The notes beneath the pieces are model-generated. The model saw only the letters and a list, made by a program, of their open reading frames with translations. It had not been told where the DNA came from and did no database searches. Source: Sphingomonas leidyi (GTDB taxonomy: Bacteria; Pseudomonadota; Alphaproteobacteria; Sphingomonadales; Sphingomonadaceae). Taken from it: DNA of 64,000 nucleotides. Below, piece after piece: positions 43,659 to 52,305 of the stretch. A program made the position numbers and the translations under genes. The stretch is from positions 62,001-126,000 of the forward strand of contig NZ_JAASQV010000001.1 of NCBI RefSeq assembly GCF_011761945.1, in the 5' to 3' direction. The first letter of the stretch is position 1, and each line of letters opens with the position of its first letter.

Positions 43659-44159
43659 TCAGGCGCGCACGAACAGGTTCTTGAGCCAGAGCGGCCCGGT
43701 GCGGGCGGCATCGCGCCAGTCGCCTTCGTCCTCGGCCGCATCGGCGGTATAGCCCCGCGGGTCGAACAGCTTCACGCGCGCGCCGCGATAGGCGGCGGTG
43801 TTGCGCGTCACCAGCGTCAGGCCATGCTCCAGCGCGGTGGCGGCGAACAGCGCGTCGCGGGTCTCGGCAAGCGCGAGCTGGCCACGGCGACGGGCGACGG
43901 CGGCGTCGAGCGGCAGGACATGCCCTTCAAAGGCGGGGACGAGCTGCGCGTCGATCCAGCTCCGCAACGCCGCACCCGCCGCCTTGTCGCGCCGCGTCGC
44001 TTCGGCAACGCCGGCCTCCAGCTCCACCAGCGAGATCGCCGAGAGGAACAGCCGCTCGCGCGCCACGCCCGATGCCCATGCGGTGAGTCCCGCCTCGGCG
44101 CCGCCCGCGCGCGCCTTGCGCAACTCGAAGACGATCGGCGTATCGAGCAGGAACATCAC
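43659..44159 (-). CDS. VapC-type PIN-domain toxin
   Basis: A 166-residue PIN-domain RNase. The acidic metal ligands are visible: Asp in LLDTPIVFELRK, Glu in SAISLVELEAGVAEA and Asp in RDALFAATALEHG. It is longer than many VapC proteins because of a C-terminal tail (DPRGYTADAAEDEGDWRDAA). VapC toxins cut tRNA or rRNA. The start overlaps the antitoxin stop by 4 bases, the normal arrangement for a coupled toxin-antitoxin pair. The target RNA is unknown. Confidence 0.87.
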   Translation of the reverse strand: MMFLLDTPIVFELRKARAGGAEAGLTAWASGVARERLFLSAISLVELEAGVAEATRRDKAAGAALRSWIDAQLVPAFEGHVLPLDAAVARRRGQLALAETRDALFAATALEHGLTLVTRNTAAYRGARVKLFDPRGYTADAAEDEGDWRDAARTGPLWLKNLFVRA

Positions 44160-44380
44160 CAGCGCTCCGGCGGCGTCAGCGCCGTGTCGGGCGCGCCGGC
44201 GGGCAGGGCGAGCAAGTCGACGATGCTCTCGCGCTCGCCGTTCAGCCGGCGGAACATGTCGATGCTCATCAGCACATGGGTGGGGCGCCCGCGATCGGTG
44301 ACGAACACCGGCTCCGCCCGGGCGAATCGCTTCGCCGCACTGACGTCCTGGTTGAATTCGCGGCTGGTGATCACCTTCAT
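44156..44380 (-). CDS. Phd/YefM-type antitoxin
   Basis: A 74-residue antitoxin. MKVITSREFNQDVSAAKRFA and the following PVFVTDRGRPTHVLMSID are characteristic of the Phd/YefM fold, whose N-terminal part binds DNA. The C-terminal tail (ESIVDLLALPAGAPD) should wrap the PIN toxin. It is the first gene of the pair. A 10-base inverted repeat immediately upstream fits autorepression by the antitoxin-toxin complex. Confidence 0.88.
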   Translation of the reverse strand: MKVITSREFNQDVSAAKRFARAEPVFVTDRGRPTHVLMSIDMFRRLNGERESIVDLLALPAGAPDTALTPPERW

Positions 44381-44383
44381 TTC

Positions 44384-44424
44384 GTACCTACATACCTAGA
44401 TTGTCTGCGTTGTCATGTAGGTAC
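44384..44424 (-). promoter_or_regulatory. Palindromic operator of the toxin-antitoxin pair
   Basis: GTACCTACAT at 44384-44393 pairs perfectly with ATGTAGGTAC at 44415-44424, with a 21-base spacer that contains a further half-site ATACCTAGA. It begins 4 bases upstream of the antitoxin ATG. Paired distal half-sites like this are typical for cooperative binding by antitoxin-toxin complexes. Confidence 0.7.
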
Positions 44425-44584
44425 GTTACTACTATGTGCGCTCCGTGCAACACAAAGCGCGGCCGGGCCGGGAAAATAAGGGGGGTAGGGCGATTTGCAG
44501 TTGCGCACGGCCGGCGCCGCGCGCTCCCTGAAGCCTCGCGACGGGCGGGAAACGCACCGCGCGGGGAATTGGGGGGAGGTAACC

Positions 44585-45952
44585 ATGCTCGATCTGCTGA
44601 ACAGTGCCTGGCACGCATTGACCGATGTACTCGGCCCGCACGGGCCCGCGGTGAACGCCGCGAAGAGCTATGCGCCCGGCGACTACAGCATCCATTTCTT
44701 CCTGCAGCTGGCGATCATCATCCTCGCCTGCCGCGTGGTCGGCTGGCTCGGCCAGAAGCTGCTGAAGCAGCCCCAGGTGGTGGGCGAGATGATCGCCGGC
44801 GTGGTCCTCGGCCCGTCGCTGTTCGGCCTGTTCTTCCCCGATCTCCAGCTCGCGATCTTCCCCAAGGAGACGCGCAACGTGCTCTACACCGGCGCGCAGC
44901 TGGGCGTCGGCCTCTACATGTTCATGGTCGGCCTGACGCTGCGGCTCGACCATTTCCAGTCCAAGGCGAAGAGCGCCGCCGGCGTCTCGGCCGCGGGCAT
45001 CGTCGCGCCGTTCCTGCTCGCCGCGCTGATCACGCCCTTCCTGCTCACCGTGCCCGGCCTGTTCACCCCCGGCATCAGCCAGGCGAACGCCACGCTGTTC
45101 ATGGGCGCCTGCATCGCGCTCACCGCTTTCCCGATGCTTGCGCGCATCATCAACGAGCGCGGCCTGGCCAACAGTTCGCTCGGCACGCTCTCGCTCACCG
45201 CCGGCGCGTTCGACGACGCCGCGTCATGGTGCGTCCTCGCCCTGGTGCTCGCCACTTTCGGCGCCGGGCCGGGCGTGGCGGTGCTCGCGATCGGCGGCGC
45301 CGTGCTCTACACCGGCTTCATGCTCCTGTTCGGGCGCAAGCTGCTCGCCCCGCTCGGCCGCATCGTCGAGGCGAAGGGCGAGATGAGCACCGCGATGCTC
45401 GCCGTCACGATGATGCTCTTCTGCGCCTCCGCCTTCGTGATGGACGCGATCGGCATCCACGCGATCTTCGGCGGCTTCCTGATGGGCGTGTGCATGCCGC
45501 GCGGCCTGTTCGTCGAGGAGCTGAAGAAGAAGGTCGAGCCGCTCGCCGTCGTCCTGCTGCTGCCGATGTTCTTCACCTATTCGGGCCTCAATACCCGGAT
45601 GGACATGGTCAACTCGGTCGAGCTGCTGCTGATCGCGCTGGGTGTGCTGGCGGTGTCGGTCCTCGCCAAGTTCGGCGCCTGCTGGGCCGCGGCCCGGCTC
45701 GCCGGCGAGGACAACCGCACCGCGCTCGGCATCGGCGCGCTGATGAACTCGCGCGGGCTGATGGAACTGATCATCATCAACATCGGCCTGCAAAAGGGCA
45801 TCATCGGCCCCACGCTCTTCTCGATGCTGGTGCTGATGGCGATCGTCACCACCGTGATGGCCACCCCGCTGTTCGAGCTGGTCTATGGCCGCAAGGCCCG
45901 CGAGAGCGGCGAGCTGGAAGCGCTCGACCCGAAGCTGGCGGCTGCCGCCTGA
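44585..45952 (+). CDS. CPA2-type cation:proton antiporter
   Basis: A 455-residue membrane protein with about 12 hydrophobic segments. VVGEMIAGVVLGPSLFGLFF and FGGFLMGVCMPRG are typical of monovalent cation:proton antiporter-2 (KefB/GerN) proteins, and the charged GAFDDAASWCVLAL supplies the paired Asp residues of the ion site. There is no cytosolic RCK/TrkA domain, so gating is different from KefC. It exchanges Na+ or K+ for protons at the inner membrane. GGGGGGAGGT lies before the ATG. A strong terminator-like hairpin follows the stop. Confidence 0.88.
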   Translation: MLDLLNSAWHALTDVLGPHGPAVNAAKSYAPGDYSIHFFLQLAIIILACRVVGWLGQKLLKQPQVVGEMIAGVVLGPSLFGLFFPDLQLAIFPKETRNVLYTGAQLGVGLYMFMVGLTLRLDHFQSKAKSAAGVSAAGIVAPFLLAALITPFLLTVPGLFTPGISQANATLFMGACIALTAFPMLARIINERGLANSSLGTLSLTAGAFDDAASWCVLALVLATFGAGPGVAVLAIGGAVLYTGFMLLFGRKLLAPLGRIVEAKGEMSTAMLAVTMMLFCASAFVMDAIGIHAIFGGFLMGVCMPRGLFVEELKKKVEPLAVVLLLPMFFTYSGLNTRMDMVNSVELLLIALGVLAVSVLAKFGACWAAARLAGEDNRTALGIGALMNSRGLMELIIINIGLQKGIIGPTLFSMLVLMAIVTTVMATPLFELVYGRKARESGELEALDPKLAAAA

Positions 45953-45961
45953 GGTCCTCCT

Positions 45962-45995
45962 CCCCGTCCCGCAACACCCCTGCGGGACGGGGCTT
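45962..45995 (+). terminator. Hairpin terminator after the antiporter gene
   Basis: CCCCGTCCCGCA at 45962-45973 pairs perfectly with TGCGGGACGGGG at 45981-45992 around ACACCCC, then CTTT follows. The stem is 12 base pairs long. The T-run is short but the position, between a stop and the next start 13 bases downstream, fits an intrinsic terminator. Confidence 0.7.
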
Positions 45996-46007
45996 TCCGA
46001 AGGAAGC

Positions 46008-47219
46008 ATGATGAGACGAGCGCTTCTGTGCGCCACGGGGCTGCTCGCCGCCGGCGCCGCGCATGCCCAGGAAGTGAAGCTGACGCCCAGCGCCGACGTG
46101 CGGCTGCGCTACGAGCATGTCGACCAGGACGGGCTGCCCAGGGACGCCGACGCCGTGACCCTGCGCGTCCGCCCCGGCCTGGCCGCCAGCTGGAAGGGCT
46201 GGTCGGCGCTGGTGGAAGGCGAAGGCGTGGTCGCGCTCGCGAACGGCTATAATGACGGCACCAACGGCAAGATCCGCTATCCGCTGGTCGTCGACCCCGA
46301 GAATATCGAGCTCAACCGCGCGCAGCTCCGCTACGCCGGCAAGGACGGGCTGGCCGTCACCGCCGGGCGGCAGCGGCTGAACTTCGCGGACGATCGCTTC
46401 GTCGGCAACGCGCCCTGGCGCCAGAGCGAGCAGACCTTCGACGCGGTGCGCGTCCAGTACGGCAAGCCGCTCGGGCTCAATCTCGACCTTGCCTATAGCT
46501 GGGACGTGCGCACGATAAACGGCCGCAACGGCGCCGGTGCGCGGCCGGTATCGATCGGCGGCGACAATGTCTTCGCCGTGCTCGGCTATGGCACCAGGGC
46601 CGGCACGCTGAGCGGCTTCGCCTATCTGGTCGACCAGGACCTGGCGGCATTGCAGGGCTTCCGCCTGTCGAGCCAGACCTACGGCCTGCGCTTCGCCGGC
46701 AGGCAGGCGCTCGCGAAGGACGTGTCGCTCGGCTATGTCGCCAGCTGGGCGCGGCAGAGCGACTGGCATCGCAACCCCAATCGCTATGCCGCCGACTATT
46801 GGCTGGGCGAGCTGAACCTTGCCGCGAAGGCGCTGAGCCTGACCACGGGCTATGAGGTGCTGGGCGCCGGCACGGGCGCGGCGCTGACCAGCGTGCAGAC
46901 GCCGCTGGCATCCTATTTCAAGTTCAACGGCTGGGCCGGCAAGTTCGGCACCACGCCGCCGGGTGGCCTGCGCGATCTCTATGCGACGCTGGGCTATGGC
47001 TGGAAGAAAGTGGGGCCGCTCGACGCGATCACCCTGGGTGCCACCTGGCACCGTTTCGGGAGCGATCGGCTGGACCAGCATTATGGCGACGAGCTCGACC
47101 TGATCGCCGGGGTGAAGCGCGGCCATTATGCGCTCTCGGCCCGCTATGCGCGCTACCGGGCGGACAGGTTCGCGACGGATACCGACAAGTTCTGGCTGCA
47201 GCTGGACTGGAGCCTGTAG
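46008..47219 (+). CDS. Outer-membrane porin of the alginate-export type
   Basis: A 403-residue protein with a signal peptide ending at AAHAQ. The mature part has alternating polar and hydrophobic strands and ends WLQLDWSL, as in beta-barrel porins. VTAGRQRLNFADDRFVGN and the tyrosine-rich sequence match the alginate_exp-like porin family of sphingomonads. Substrate unknown. AAGGAAGC precedes two ATGs in tandem; the first is given. It is likely an independent unit, because a terminator lies upstream and a hairpin downstream. Confidence 0.78.
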   Translation: MMRRALLCATGLLAAGAAHAQEVKLTPSADVRLRYEHVDQDGLPRDADAVTLRVRPGLAASWKGWSALVEGEGVVALANGYNDGTNGKIRYPLVVDPENIELNRAQLRYAGKDGLAVTAGRQRLNFADDRFVGNAPWRQSEQTFDAVRVQYGKPLGLNLDLAYSWDVRTINGRNGAGARPVSIGGDNVFAVLGYGTRAGTLSGFAYLVDQDLAALQGFRLSSQTYGLRFAGRQALAKDVSLGYVASWARQSDWHRNPNRYAADYWLGELNLAAKALSLTTGYEVLGAGTGAALTSVQTPLASYFKFNGWAGKFGTTPPGGLRDLYATLGYGWKKVGPLDAITLGATWHRFGSDRLDQHYGDELDLIAGVKRGHYALSARYARYRADRFATDTDKFWLQLDWSL

Positions 47220-47235
47220 ACGTTCGTCACGTGCA

Positions 47236-47258
47236 ATTCCCCCCTGGAAGGGAGGGAG
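47236..47258. repeat. CCCTGGAAGGG-type hairpin
   Basis: CCCT-GGA-AGGG with flanking C-rich and G-rich arms (imperfect) lies between the porin stop and the halogenase stop, so it could terminate both. A second copy of the same CCCTGGAAGGG core is at about 48848-48858 beyond the other end of the halogenase gene. Confidence 0.45.
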
Positions 47259-47264
47259 CCCGGC

Positions 47265-48788
47265 TCACCCGTTGATCGCCCGGATCAGCGCCCGGTGGGT
47301 CGGCAGATCCTCGGTCGCGCGTTCGGAGAAGGTGCGGATGCGCGCGAAGAGCTTCTCCGCCGCCTCGACATTGGGGAAGTCGCCGCGGCCGCCCGACAGG
47401 TCGGTGCGATAGTCCATCCCGTAGAGGATGTACTGATAGTTGAAGAAGGCGAAGCTCTCGAGGTCGAGCAGGAAGTCGAAACGCCCTGGCGGGCGATGGC
47501 GCCACTGGCGCAGCAGCTCCTGCAGTTCCTCCGGGATCGAAGCCGGATCGGCATTGTCGCGCCAGAAGGGCTCGTCGCGCCGGCTCAGGCAATAATGCAG
47601 CTTGAGGAAGGCGATGATCCGCTCGTAGCGTCCGACGATCAGCGCGTTGAAGCGCCGGGCCGGCGCATCCACGGGGCCGTTGTGCGGGAACAGTTCGGCG
47701 ATCATCCCCACCGCCGCCTCGATCAGCACCACGCCGGTCGATTCCAACGGCTCGAGAAAGCCGCCCGACAGCCCGACCGCGACGCAGTTCTTCACCCATT
47801 GCGCCTCGCGATAGCCGGGCTCGAACGGGATGATGCGCGCCTTGTAGTCGTCATGCCCGATATAGGCGCGCAGCACCTGCGCCGCTTCGTCGTCGGACAT
47901 GTGGGTGGAGGAATAGACGGTGCCGATGCCGCGCGCGCCTTCCAGCCCGATGTCCCAGGTCCAGCCCGCCTGGTGCGCGGCGGCGATGGTGAAGCTCTCG
48001 ATCGGCGCGTCGGGCTCGGCATAGGGGATCTTGCAGGCGAGCGCCCGGTCGGTGAACAATATGTCGCGCACCGATTTGAAGCGCGCGCCCAGTGCCTTGC
48101 CGATCAGCTCGGCGCGGAAGCCGGAACAGTCGATATAGAGGTCCGCCTCCAGCGCGCCCTGCTCGCGGGTGACGATGCGGGCGATCGCGCCGTCCTCGCC
48201 CAGCTCGACATCGGTGAGCAGTCCGGCGACGTGGCGCACGCCCAGTTCCTCGGCGCGTTCGCGCAGGATGCGGGCGAGCCGCGCGGCGTCGAAATGATAG
48301 GCATAGTTGAGCGGGCCGGAGAATTCGCCCTCGCCCTGTTTCTTGGGCGCGCGGCGGCTCTCGGCGACGCGGTTCTGGATCGTCACCGCCTCGGCGAAGG
48401 GCGGGCGCGTCGCCGCGTCCTGGAGCAGCCAATAGGGCACCAGGCTGGTGCCCTCGGTGTAGAAGGGCGCTTCGAACGGATGGAGATAATGGTGGCGCGT
48501 GCCGTCGGGCAACGGCGCGTGCAGCCAGTCGTTGAAGCGGATGCCCTGCTTGAACGTGGCCGAGGTGGCGCGGATGAACTGGGTCTCGTCGATGCCGAGG
48601 AACTTCAGCGTCGAGCGGATGGTGGGGAAGGTGCCTTCGCCCACGCCGATGATGCCGAGCTCGGGGGATTCGAGCAGGGTGATCTCGATCTGGGCCTGGT
48701 CCGCCAGGTCGAGGAAGCGCGCGAGATAGGCGGCCGCGAGCCACCCCGCGGTGCCCCCGCCGACGATCAGGATACGCCTCTTGCCCAT
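47265..48788 (-). CDS. Second flavin-dependent tryptophan halogenase-family protein
   Basis: A 507-residue FAD protein. GGGTAGW is at residues 10-16, a lysine in SATFKQGIRF at Lys80 matches the catalytic residue, and EPLESTGVVL holds the conserved Glu. The signature tryptophans read AGWTWDIG instead of W-x-W-x-I-P, with Gly in place of Pro, a variant known in proteins outside the classic tryptophan halogenases. It differs clearly from the halogenase at 32219. It reads toward the porin and away from the GH43 gene upstream, with 86 bases between them. Chloride or bromide use cannot be predicted. Confidence 0.85.
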   Translation of the reverse strand: MGKRRILIVGGGTAGWLAAAYLARFLDLADQAQIEITLLESPELGIIGVGEGTFPTIRSTLKFLGIDETQFIRATSATFKQGIRFNDWLHAPLPDGTRHHYLHPFEAPFYTEGTSLVPYWLLQDAATRPPFAEAVTIQNRVAESRRAPKKQGEGEFSGPLNYAYHFDAARLARILRERAEELGVRHVAGLLTDVELGEDGAIARIVTREQGALEADLYIDCSGFRAELIGKALGARFKSVRDILFTDRALACKIPYAEPDAPIESFTIAAAHQAGWTWDIGLEGARGIGTVYSSTHMSDDEAAQVLRAYIGHDDYKARIIPFEPGYREAQWVKNCVAVGLSGGFLEPLESTGVVLIEAAVGMIAELFPHNGPVDAPARRFNALIVGRYERIIAFLKLHYCLSRRDEPFWRDNADPASIPEELQELLRQWRHRPPGRFDFLLDLESFAFFNYQYILYGMDYRTDLSGGRGDFPNVEAAEKLFARIRTFSERATEDLPTHRALIRAING

Positions 48789-48837
48789 GCGGGAAGGAGC
48801 TTAGCGCGGGGCTTTGCCACGGGCGAACGAAAACCGT

Positions 48838-48862
48838 CCCCCGCCCTGGAAGGGAGGGGAGC
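48838..48862. repeat. CCCTGGAAGGG-type hairpin, second copy
   Basis: CCCC-G-CCCT-GGA-AGGG-A-GGGG lies in the 86-base spacer between the GH43 gene stop and the halogenase start: 8 pairs with one mismatch and a 3-base loop. Same core as the element at 47236. Confidence 0.5.
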
Positions 48863-48874
48863 AAGGGCGGGCCG

Positions 48875-50485
48875 CTACAACGCCCGGAACCGGAAATCCC
48901 GGAACTTCGCCGCGCCCGCGCCGGCCGAGTAGAGCCCCGGCCGCAGCATCAGGAAGCCGCCGCGCACATTGTGGTGATAGCCGGACACTTCCATCCCCCG
49001 GTCGAAGCGCTTCCAGGTCTTCCCGCCATCGCCGGAGAGGTGGAAGGCGACGATGTGTTGCCGGTTGGTCACTCGCATCCGCAGCCGCCGGCCATAGGGG
49101 TTGGCCGGGCGCCCGCGCTCCATGCCATATTGGTGGGTCACGAAGCGCTTCTCGTCGAAGCCGAGCCCGCAATAGAGCTTCTCGTCATAGAAGAGCACCA
49201 GCCCCGCCGTGCCGCCCGGCGCGATCTCGATGTCGCATTCGAATGCATAGCCGGTATCCCCGGCGATCAGCAGCAGCGGGGAGGAGTCCGCCGGCGCCTT
49301 GCCCGATGCCTTCAACACCAGCGTGCCGGCTTCGACGGACACTCTGTCCGATTCGCCCGGCGCAGGCTTGAAGAAATTCCATTTCCGCCCGAGCGCGAGC
49401 GGGCCCGAAAAGTCGTCCGACAGCGCCTGGCCGTGCGGCACCGGCGCGCCGCCCCCGGGCTTGCGGATCGGCCGGGACAGGTCGCCGCCGGTCATCCGGA
49501 ACCAGCCGTCCGCCGTCCATTCGATCGGATCGAGCAGCGCCTGGCGCCCCAGCGTCCAATAGCCGTTCTCGAAGCCGTGATAGACCGACCACCAGCTCCC
49601 GTCCGGCGCCTCGACCAGCGAAGCGTGGCCGCGCGACCACCAGGCCTCGTCGTTGCGGACGGTCCGGACGAGCGGGTTTGCGGGGCATTGCTCCCAGGGC
49701 CCGTGGATCGAGCGCGCGCGCGCCGCGATCACCATGTGCCCGGTCGGCGGGCCCGCCGTGCCGCCCACCGCGGTGATCATGTAGAACCAGCCCTTGTGGC
49801 GGTGGATCTTCGGCCCCTCGGGCGAGAAGCTTTCGACGTCCCATGTCTCGGGATAGTGCCAGGGGTCGTAGACATGCTCGACCTTGCCGATCGTGGACAG
49901 TCCGTCCTCGGAAAGGCGCACCCGGTCGCCGCCGGAGAGGAACAGCCAGCGCGAGCCGTCCTCGCCCACGGCGTGGCAGGGGTCGATATGGTCGTGCAGG
50001 CCCAGGTCGATCGGGTCGCTCCACGGCCCGTCGATGTGATCGGCCCAGATCACGAAGATCGAATTGGGGCTGGCCTTCACCGGGATGTAGAGGAAATAGC
50101 GCCCTGCATGCTTCTCCAGGCTCACCGCCCAGACCGCGCCGATGTTCTTCGTGAGCGCCGCCTTGCGCGGCTGCCAGTTCACCAGGTCGCGGCTGTGCCA
50201 GATGGTGAGGCCGGGATAGGAATCGAAGCTGGAGAAGGTCATGTAATAGTCCGCGCCGTCCTTCAGGATGGCGGGATCGGGATGGTCGCCGGCGAGCAGC
50301 GGGTTCAGGAAGCGCCCGTCGCCCAGGTCGCAGATGCGCTGATCGTCGAAGCCGCGCTTCCAATCGGGGGGCGGAGCGGCCGGAAGCGTCCGGTCGGGAG
50401 CGGCCCCCGCCTCGCCGGGCCGCAGCAGCGCCGCCGCGCCGCCCGCCAGAGCCGCCCCAAATGCCGCGCGCCGACTGATGTCCAT
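48875..50485 (-). CDS. Glycoside hydrolase family 43 enzyme with beta-sandwich C-terminal domain
   Basis: A 536-residue secreted enzyme. A Tat-like signal begins MDISRRAAFGAALAGGAAAL. The five-bladed GH43 propeller has the catalytic base Asp in LLAGDHPDPAILKDGADYYM, the pKa Asp in GLHDHIDPCHAVGEDGSRWL and the acid Glu in ESFSPEGPKIHRHKGW. The last 190 residues form the beta-xylosidase C-terminal (concanavalin-like) domain. GH43 enzymes are beta-xylosidases or alpha-arabinofuranosidases; the exact activity is not predictable. A LacI-type operator lies 28 bases upstream of its start. It reads toward the second halogenase. Confidence 0.88.
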   Translation of the reverse strand: MDISRRAAFGAALAGGAAALLRPGEAGAAPDRTLPAAPPPDWKRGFDDQRICDLGDGRFLNPLLAGDHPDPAILKDGADYYMTFSSFDSYPGLTIWHSRDLVNWQPRKAALTKNIGAVWAVSLEKHAGRYFLYIPVKASPNSIFVIWADHIDGPWSDPIDLGLHDHIDPCHAVGEDGSRWLFLSGGDRVRLSEDGLSTIGKVEHVYDPWHYPETWDVESFSPEGPKIHRHKGWFYMITAVGGTAGPPTGHMVIAARARSIHGPWEQCPANPLVRTVRNDEAWWSRGHASLVEAPDGSWWSVYHGFENGYWTLGRQALLDPIEWTADGWFRMTGGDLSRPIRKPGGGAPVPHGQALSDDFSGPLALGRKWNFFKPAPGESDRVSVEAGTLVLKASGKAPADSSPLLLIAGDTGYAFECDIEIAPGGTAGLVLFYDEKLYCGLGFDEKRFVTHQYGMERGRPANPYGRRLRMRVTNRQHIVAFHLSGDGGKTWKRFDRGMEVSGYHHNVRGGFLMLRPGLYSAGAGAAKFRDFRFRAL

Positions 50486-50512
50486 GCAGTTCCTCTCCCT
50501 TTGCCGAAACTT

Positions 50513-50528
50513 ATGACACCGATGTCAT
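50513..50528 (-). promoter_or_regulatory. LacI-family-type operator upstream of the GH43 gene
   Basis: ATGACA-CCGA-TGTCAT at 50513-50528 is a perfect 6-base inverted repeat with the central CG dinucleotide of LacI-family sites. It ends 28 bases from the GH43 start, ideal for repression of that gene. The opposite neighbour begins at 50671. Confidence 0.55.
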
Positions 50529-50670
50529 CCGGGGGGAAGGGGCCTCGACGATGCTGAAACAGCTGCCTTTGGTGTCCGTTTCGTCCACTTCGGCGTGAAG
50601 TCGAATATTTCCTATTATTGTTGGAAATGCCGTGCCTACAAACGTCGCACGTTTGAGGGGGCGGACGCGG

Positions 50671-52305
50671 ATGCGGCAGACCACGCTATCGGTGGCACTT
50701 GAAGTGAAGCCCGAGAGCTTCGACCATCTGTCGGGCCTGCTCGACGCGCTGCGCGACCGGCGCAGCCAGGATCCGTCGGGGGGCAAGGGACCCTTCGCCG
50801 ATTTCCTGACGACGGTGCCGGCGGTGCACTTCCTGTCGCTCAGCGTGTTCCCGGGCTTCGACTATGATCCGCTCTTCGTGATCGAGGCCAATTTCGACGG
50901 CGCGCCCGGCCCGTTCTGGGCGCAGCTGGAAGCCGCGATCGGGCCCGATCTCCGGAGCTTCCTGCGCTGCTGCAAGTGCCCGCTCGATCATACCGGCCCA
51001 TTGTTCGACGCCGTGACCGCGGCGGACAGCCGGGCGCCGATCGCCCCCTATCTGGAGGCGCGGACGCTCACGCCCACCGTGTTCCACCACGGCAATCGCG
51101 GGATGACGCGCGACCGCATCCTGGACGAGGGCAAGCTGTTCCTCGCCACCCGTGCCGAGCTGGCGTACAGCAATGATGGCGGGCCCAGCCCCTATCGCAA
51201 GCTCACGCCGGTGGAGATCCATGCCCGGCTGCGCGCCGCGCTGCTCCCGCAATTCGGCTGGCTGGACCGGAAGGCGCCGCCGCGCATCCCGCTGGCGCAG
51301 AGCCTCGGCGACTATGCCCGGCTCGCCCTGTTCGCGCTGGCGCTGGTATTCGCGCTGTCGATTCCCGGGCTGATCCTGAAGAGCCAGCTCGCCTGGCCGC
51401 ATTATGTGCTGCTCTGCCTGGCGCTGTTCGCGCTGTTCACCGGCATGCTCTACCGCATGGGCAAGGCACTGCCCGGCACGGCGACGCCGACGCGGTTCAG
51501 CTTTCTCGGCTTCTTCCTGAAGCGGCTGCTGGTGCCGGTGGCGCTCGCGGCGGCGGCCTATGTCGTGGTCGCCGCCTTCCTCGCCGCGCCTTTCTGGTCG
51601 GCGATCGCGCACCGGCCCTTCTGGGCGGCGTGGCGGGACATGGCGATCTGGGCCGGCTGGAGCGCGGGCAGCGTCGCGGTGGTGGTGGCGGGCCTGCTCG
51701 TCTGGTTGCGCTGGCTCGAACGGCGCGACGCGTCGCAGGACGCGCCGCCGGTCGATCCCCGGATGCTGCGCGAGATGGCGCGGCGCGAGGACTGGATCCC
51801 GCAGAACCACATGGGCTCGGTGGTGCTGATCAAGCCGGGCGTGCTGCGTACCGCGATCATCCGCGCGGGGCATCTCGGCCTGCACCTGCTGCTGCGCGTG
51901 CTGCCCAGGACGCGCCAGGGCTATCTCGGCTCGATGCGGACGATCCATTTCGCGCATTGGGCGCGGGTGAACAACAACAGCCGGCTGATGTTCTTCTCGA
52001 ACTTCGACCAGACCTGGGAAAGCTATCTCGACGATTTCATCGAGAAGGCGCATGCCGGCCTCACCCTGGCCTGGAGCTGCGGGGTGGGTTTCCCGCCGAC
52101 GCGCTTCCTGGTGAAGGACGGCGCCAGCCATGGCCGCCAGTTCAAGGAATGGGCGCGCCATTCGATGGCGGTCAGCCGCTTCTGGTATTCGGCCTACAAG
52201 GATCTCACCGCGGAGCAGGTGGAGCGGAACTACCGCATCGCCTGCGGCCTGAGGAAGAAGCAGCTCAGCGAGAAGGAGGCCGCGGCGTGGATCAACGACC
52301 TGTGA
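50671..52305 (+). CDS. Uncharacterised four-helix membrane protein in the DyP-P450 operon
   Basis: A 544-residue protein not recognised as a named family. The N-terminal about 110 residues (starting MRQTTLSVALEVKPESFDHL) look like a ferredoxin-like alpha/beta fold with no signal peptide. Hydrophobic segments lie near residues 218-236, 241-263, 284-308 and 322-347. The C-terminal soluble part has TIHFAHWARVNNNSRLMFFS, NFDQTWESYLDDFIEKA and SRFWYSAYKDLTAEQVE. The ATG at 50671 has GAGGGG upstream; a GTG at 50632 would add 13 codons. The stop overlaps the start of the DyP gene by 4 bases. It may anchor the peroxidase and P450 at the inner membrane; that is inference. Confidence 0.75.
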   Translation: MRQTTLSVALEVKPESFDHLSGLLDALRDRRSQDPSGGKGPFADFLTTVPAVHFLSLSVFPGFDYDPLFVIEANFDGAPGPFWAQLEAAIGPDLRSFLRCCKCPLDHTGPLFDAVTAADSRAPIAPYLEARTLTPTVFHHGNRGMTRDRILDEGKLFLATRAELAYSNDGGPSPYRKLTPVEIHARLRAALLPQFGWLDRKAPPRIPLAQSLGDYARLALFALALVFALSIPGLILKSQLAWPHYVLLCLALFALFTGMLYRMGKALPGTATPTRFSFLGFFLKRLLVPVALAAAAYVVVAAFLAAPFWSAIAHRPFWAAWRDMAIWAGWSAGSVAVVVAGLLVWLRWLERRDASQDAPPVDPRMLREMARREDWIPQNHMGSVVLIKPGVLRTAIIRAGHLGLHLLLRVLPRTRQGYLGSMRTIHFAHWARVNNNSRLMFFSNFDQTWESYLDDFIEKAHAGLTLAWSCGVGFPPTRFLVKDGASHGRQFKEWARHSMAVSRFWYSAYKDLTAEQVERNYRIACGLRKKQLSEKEAAAWINDL

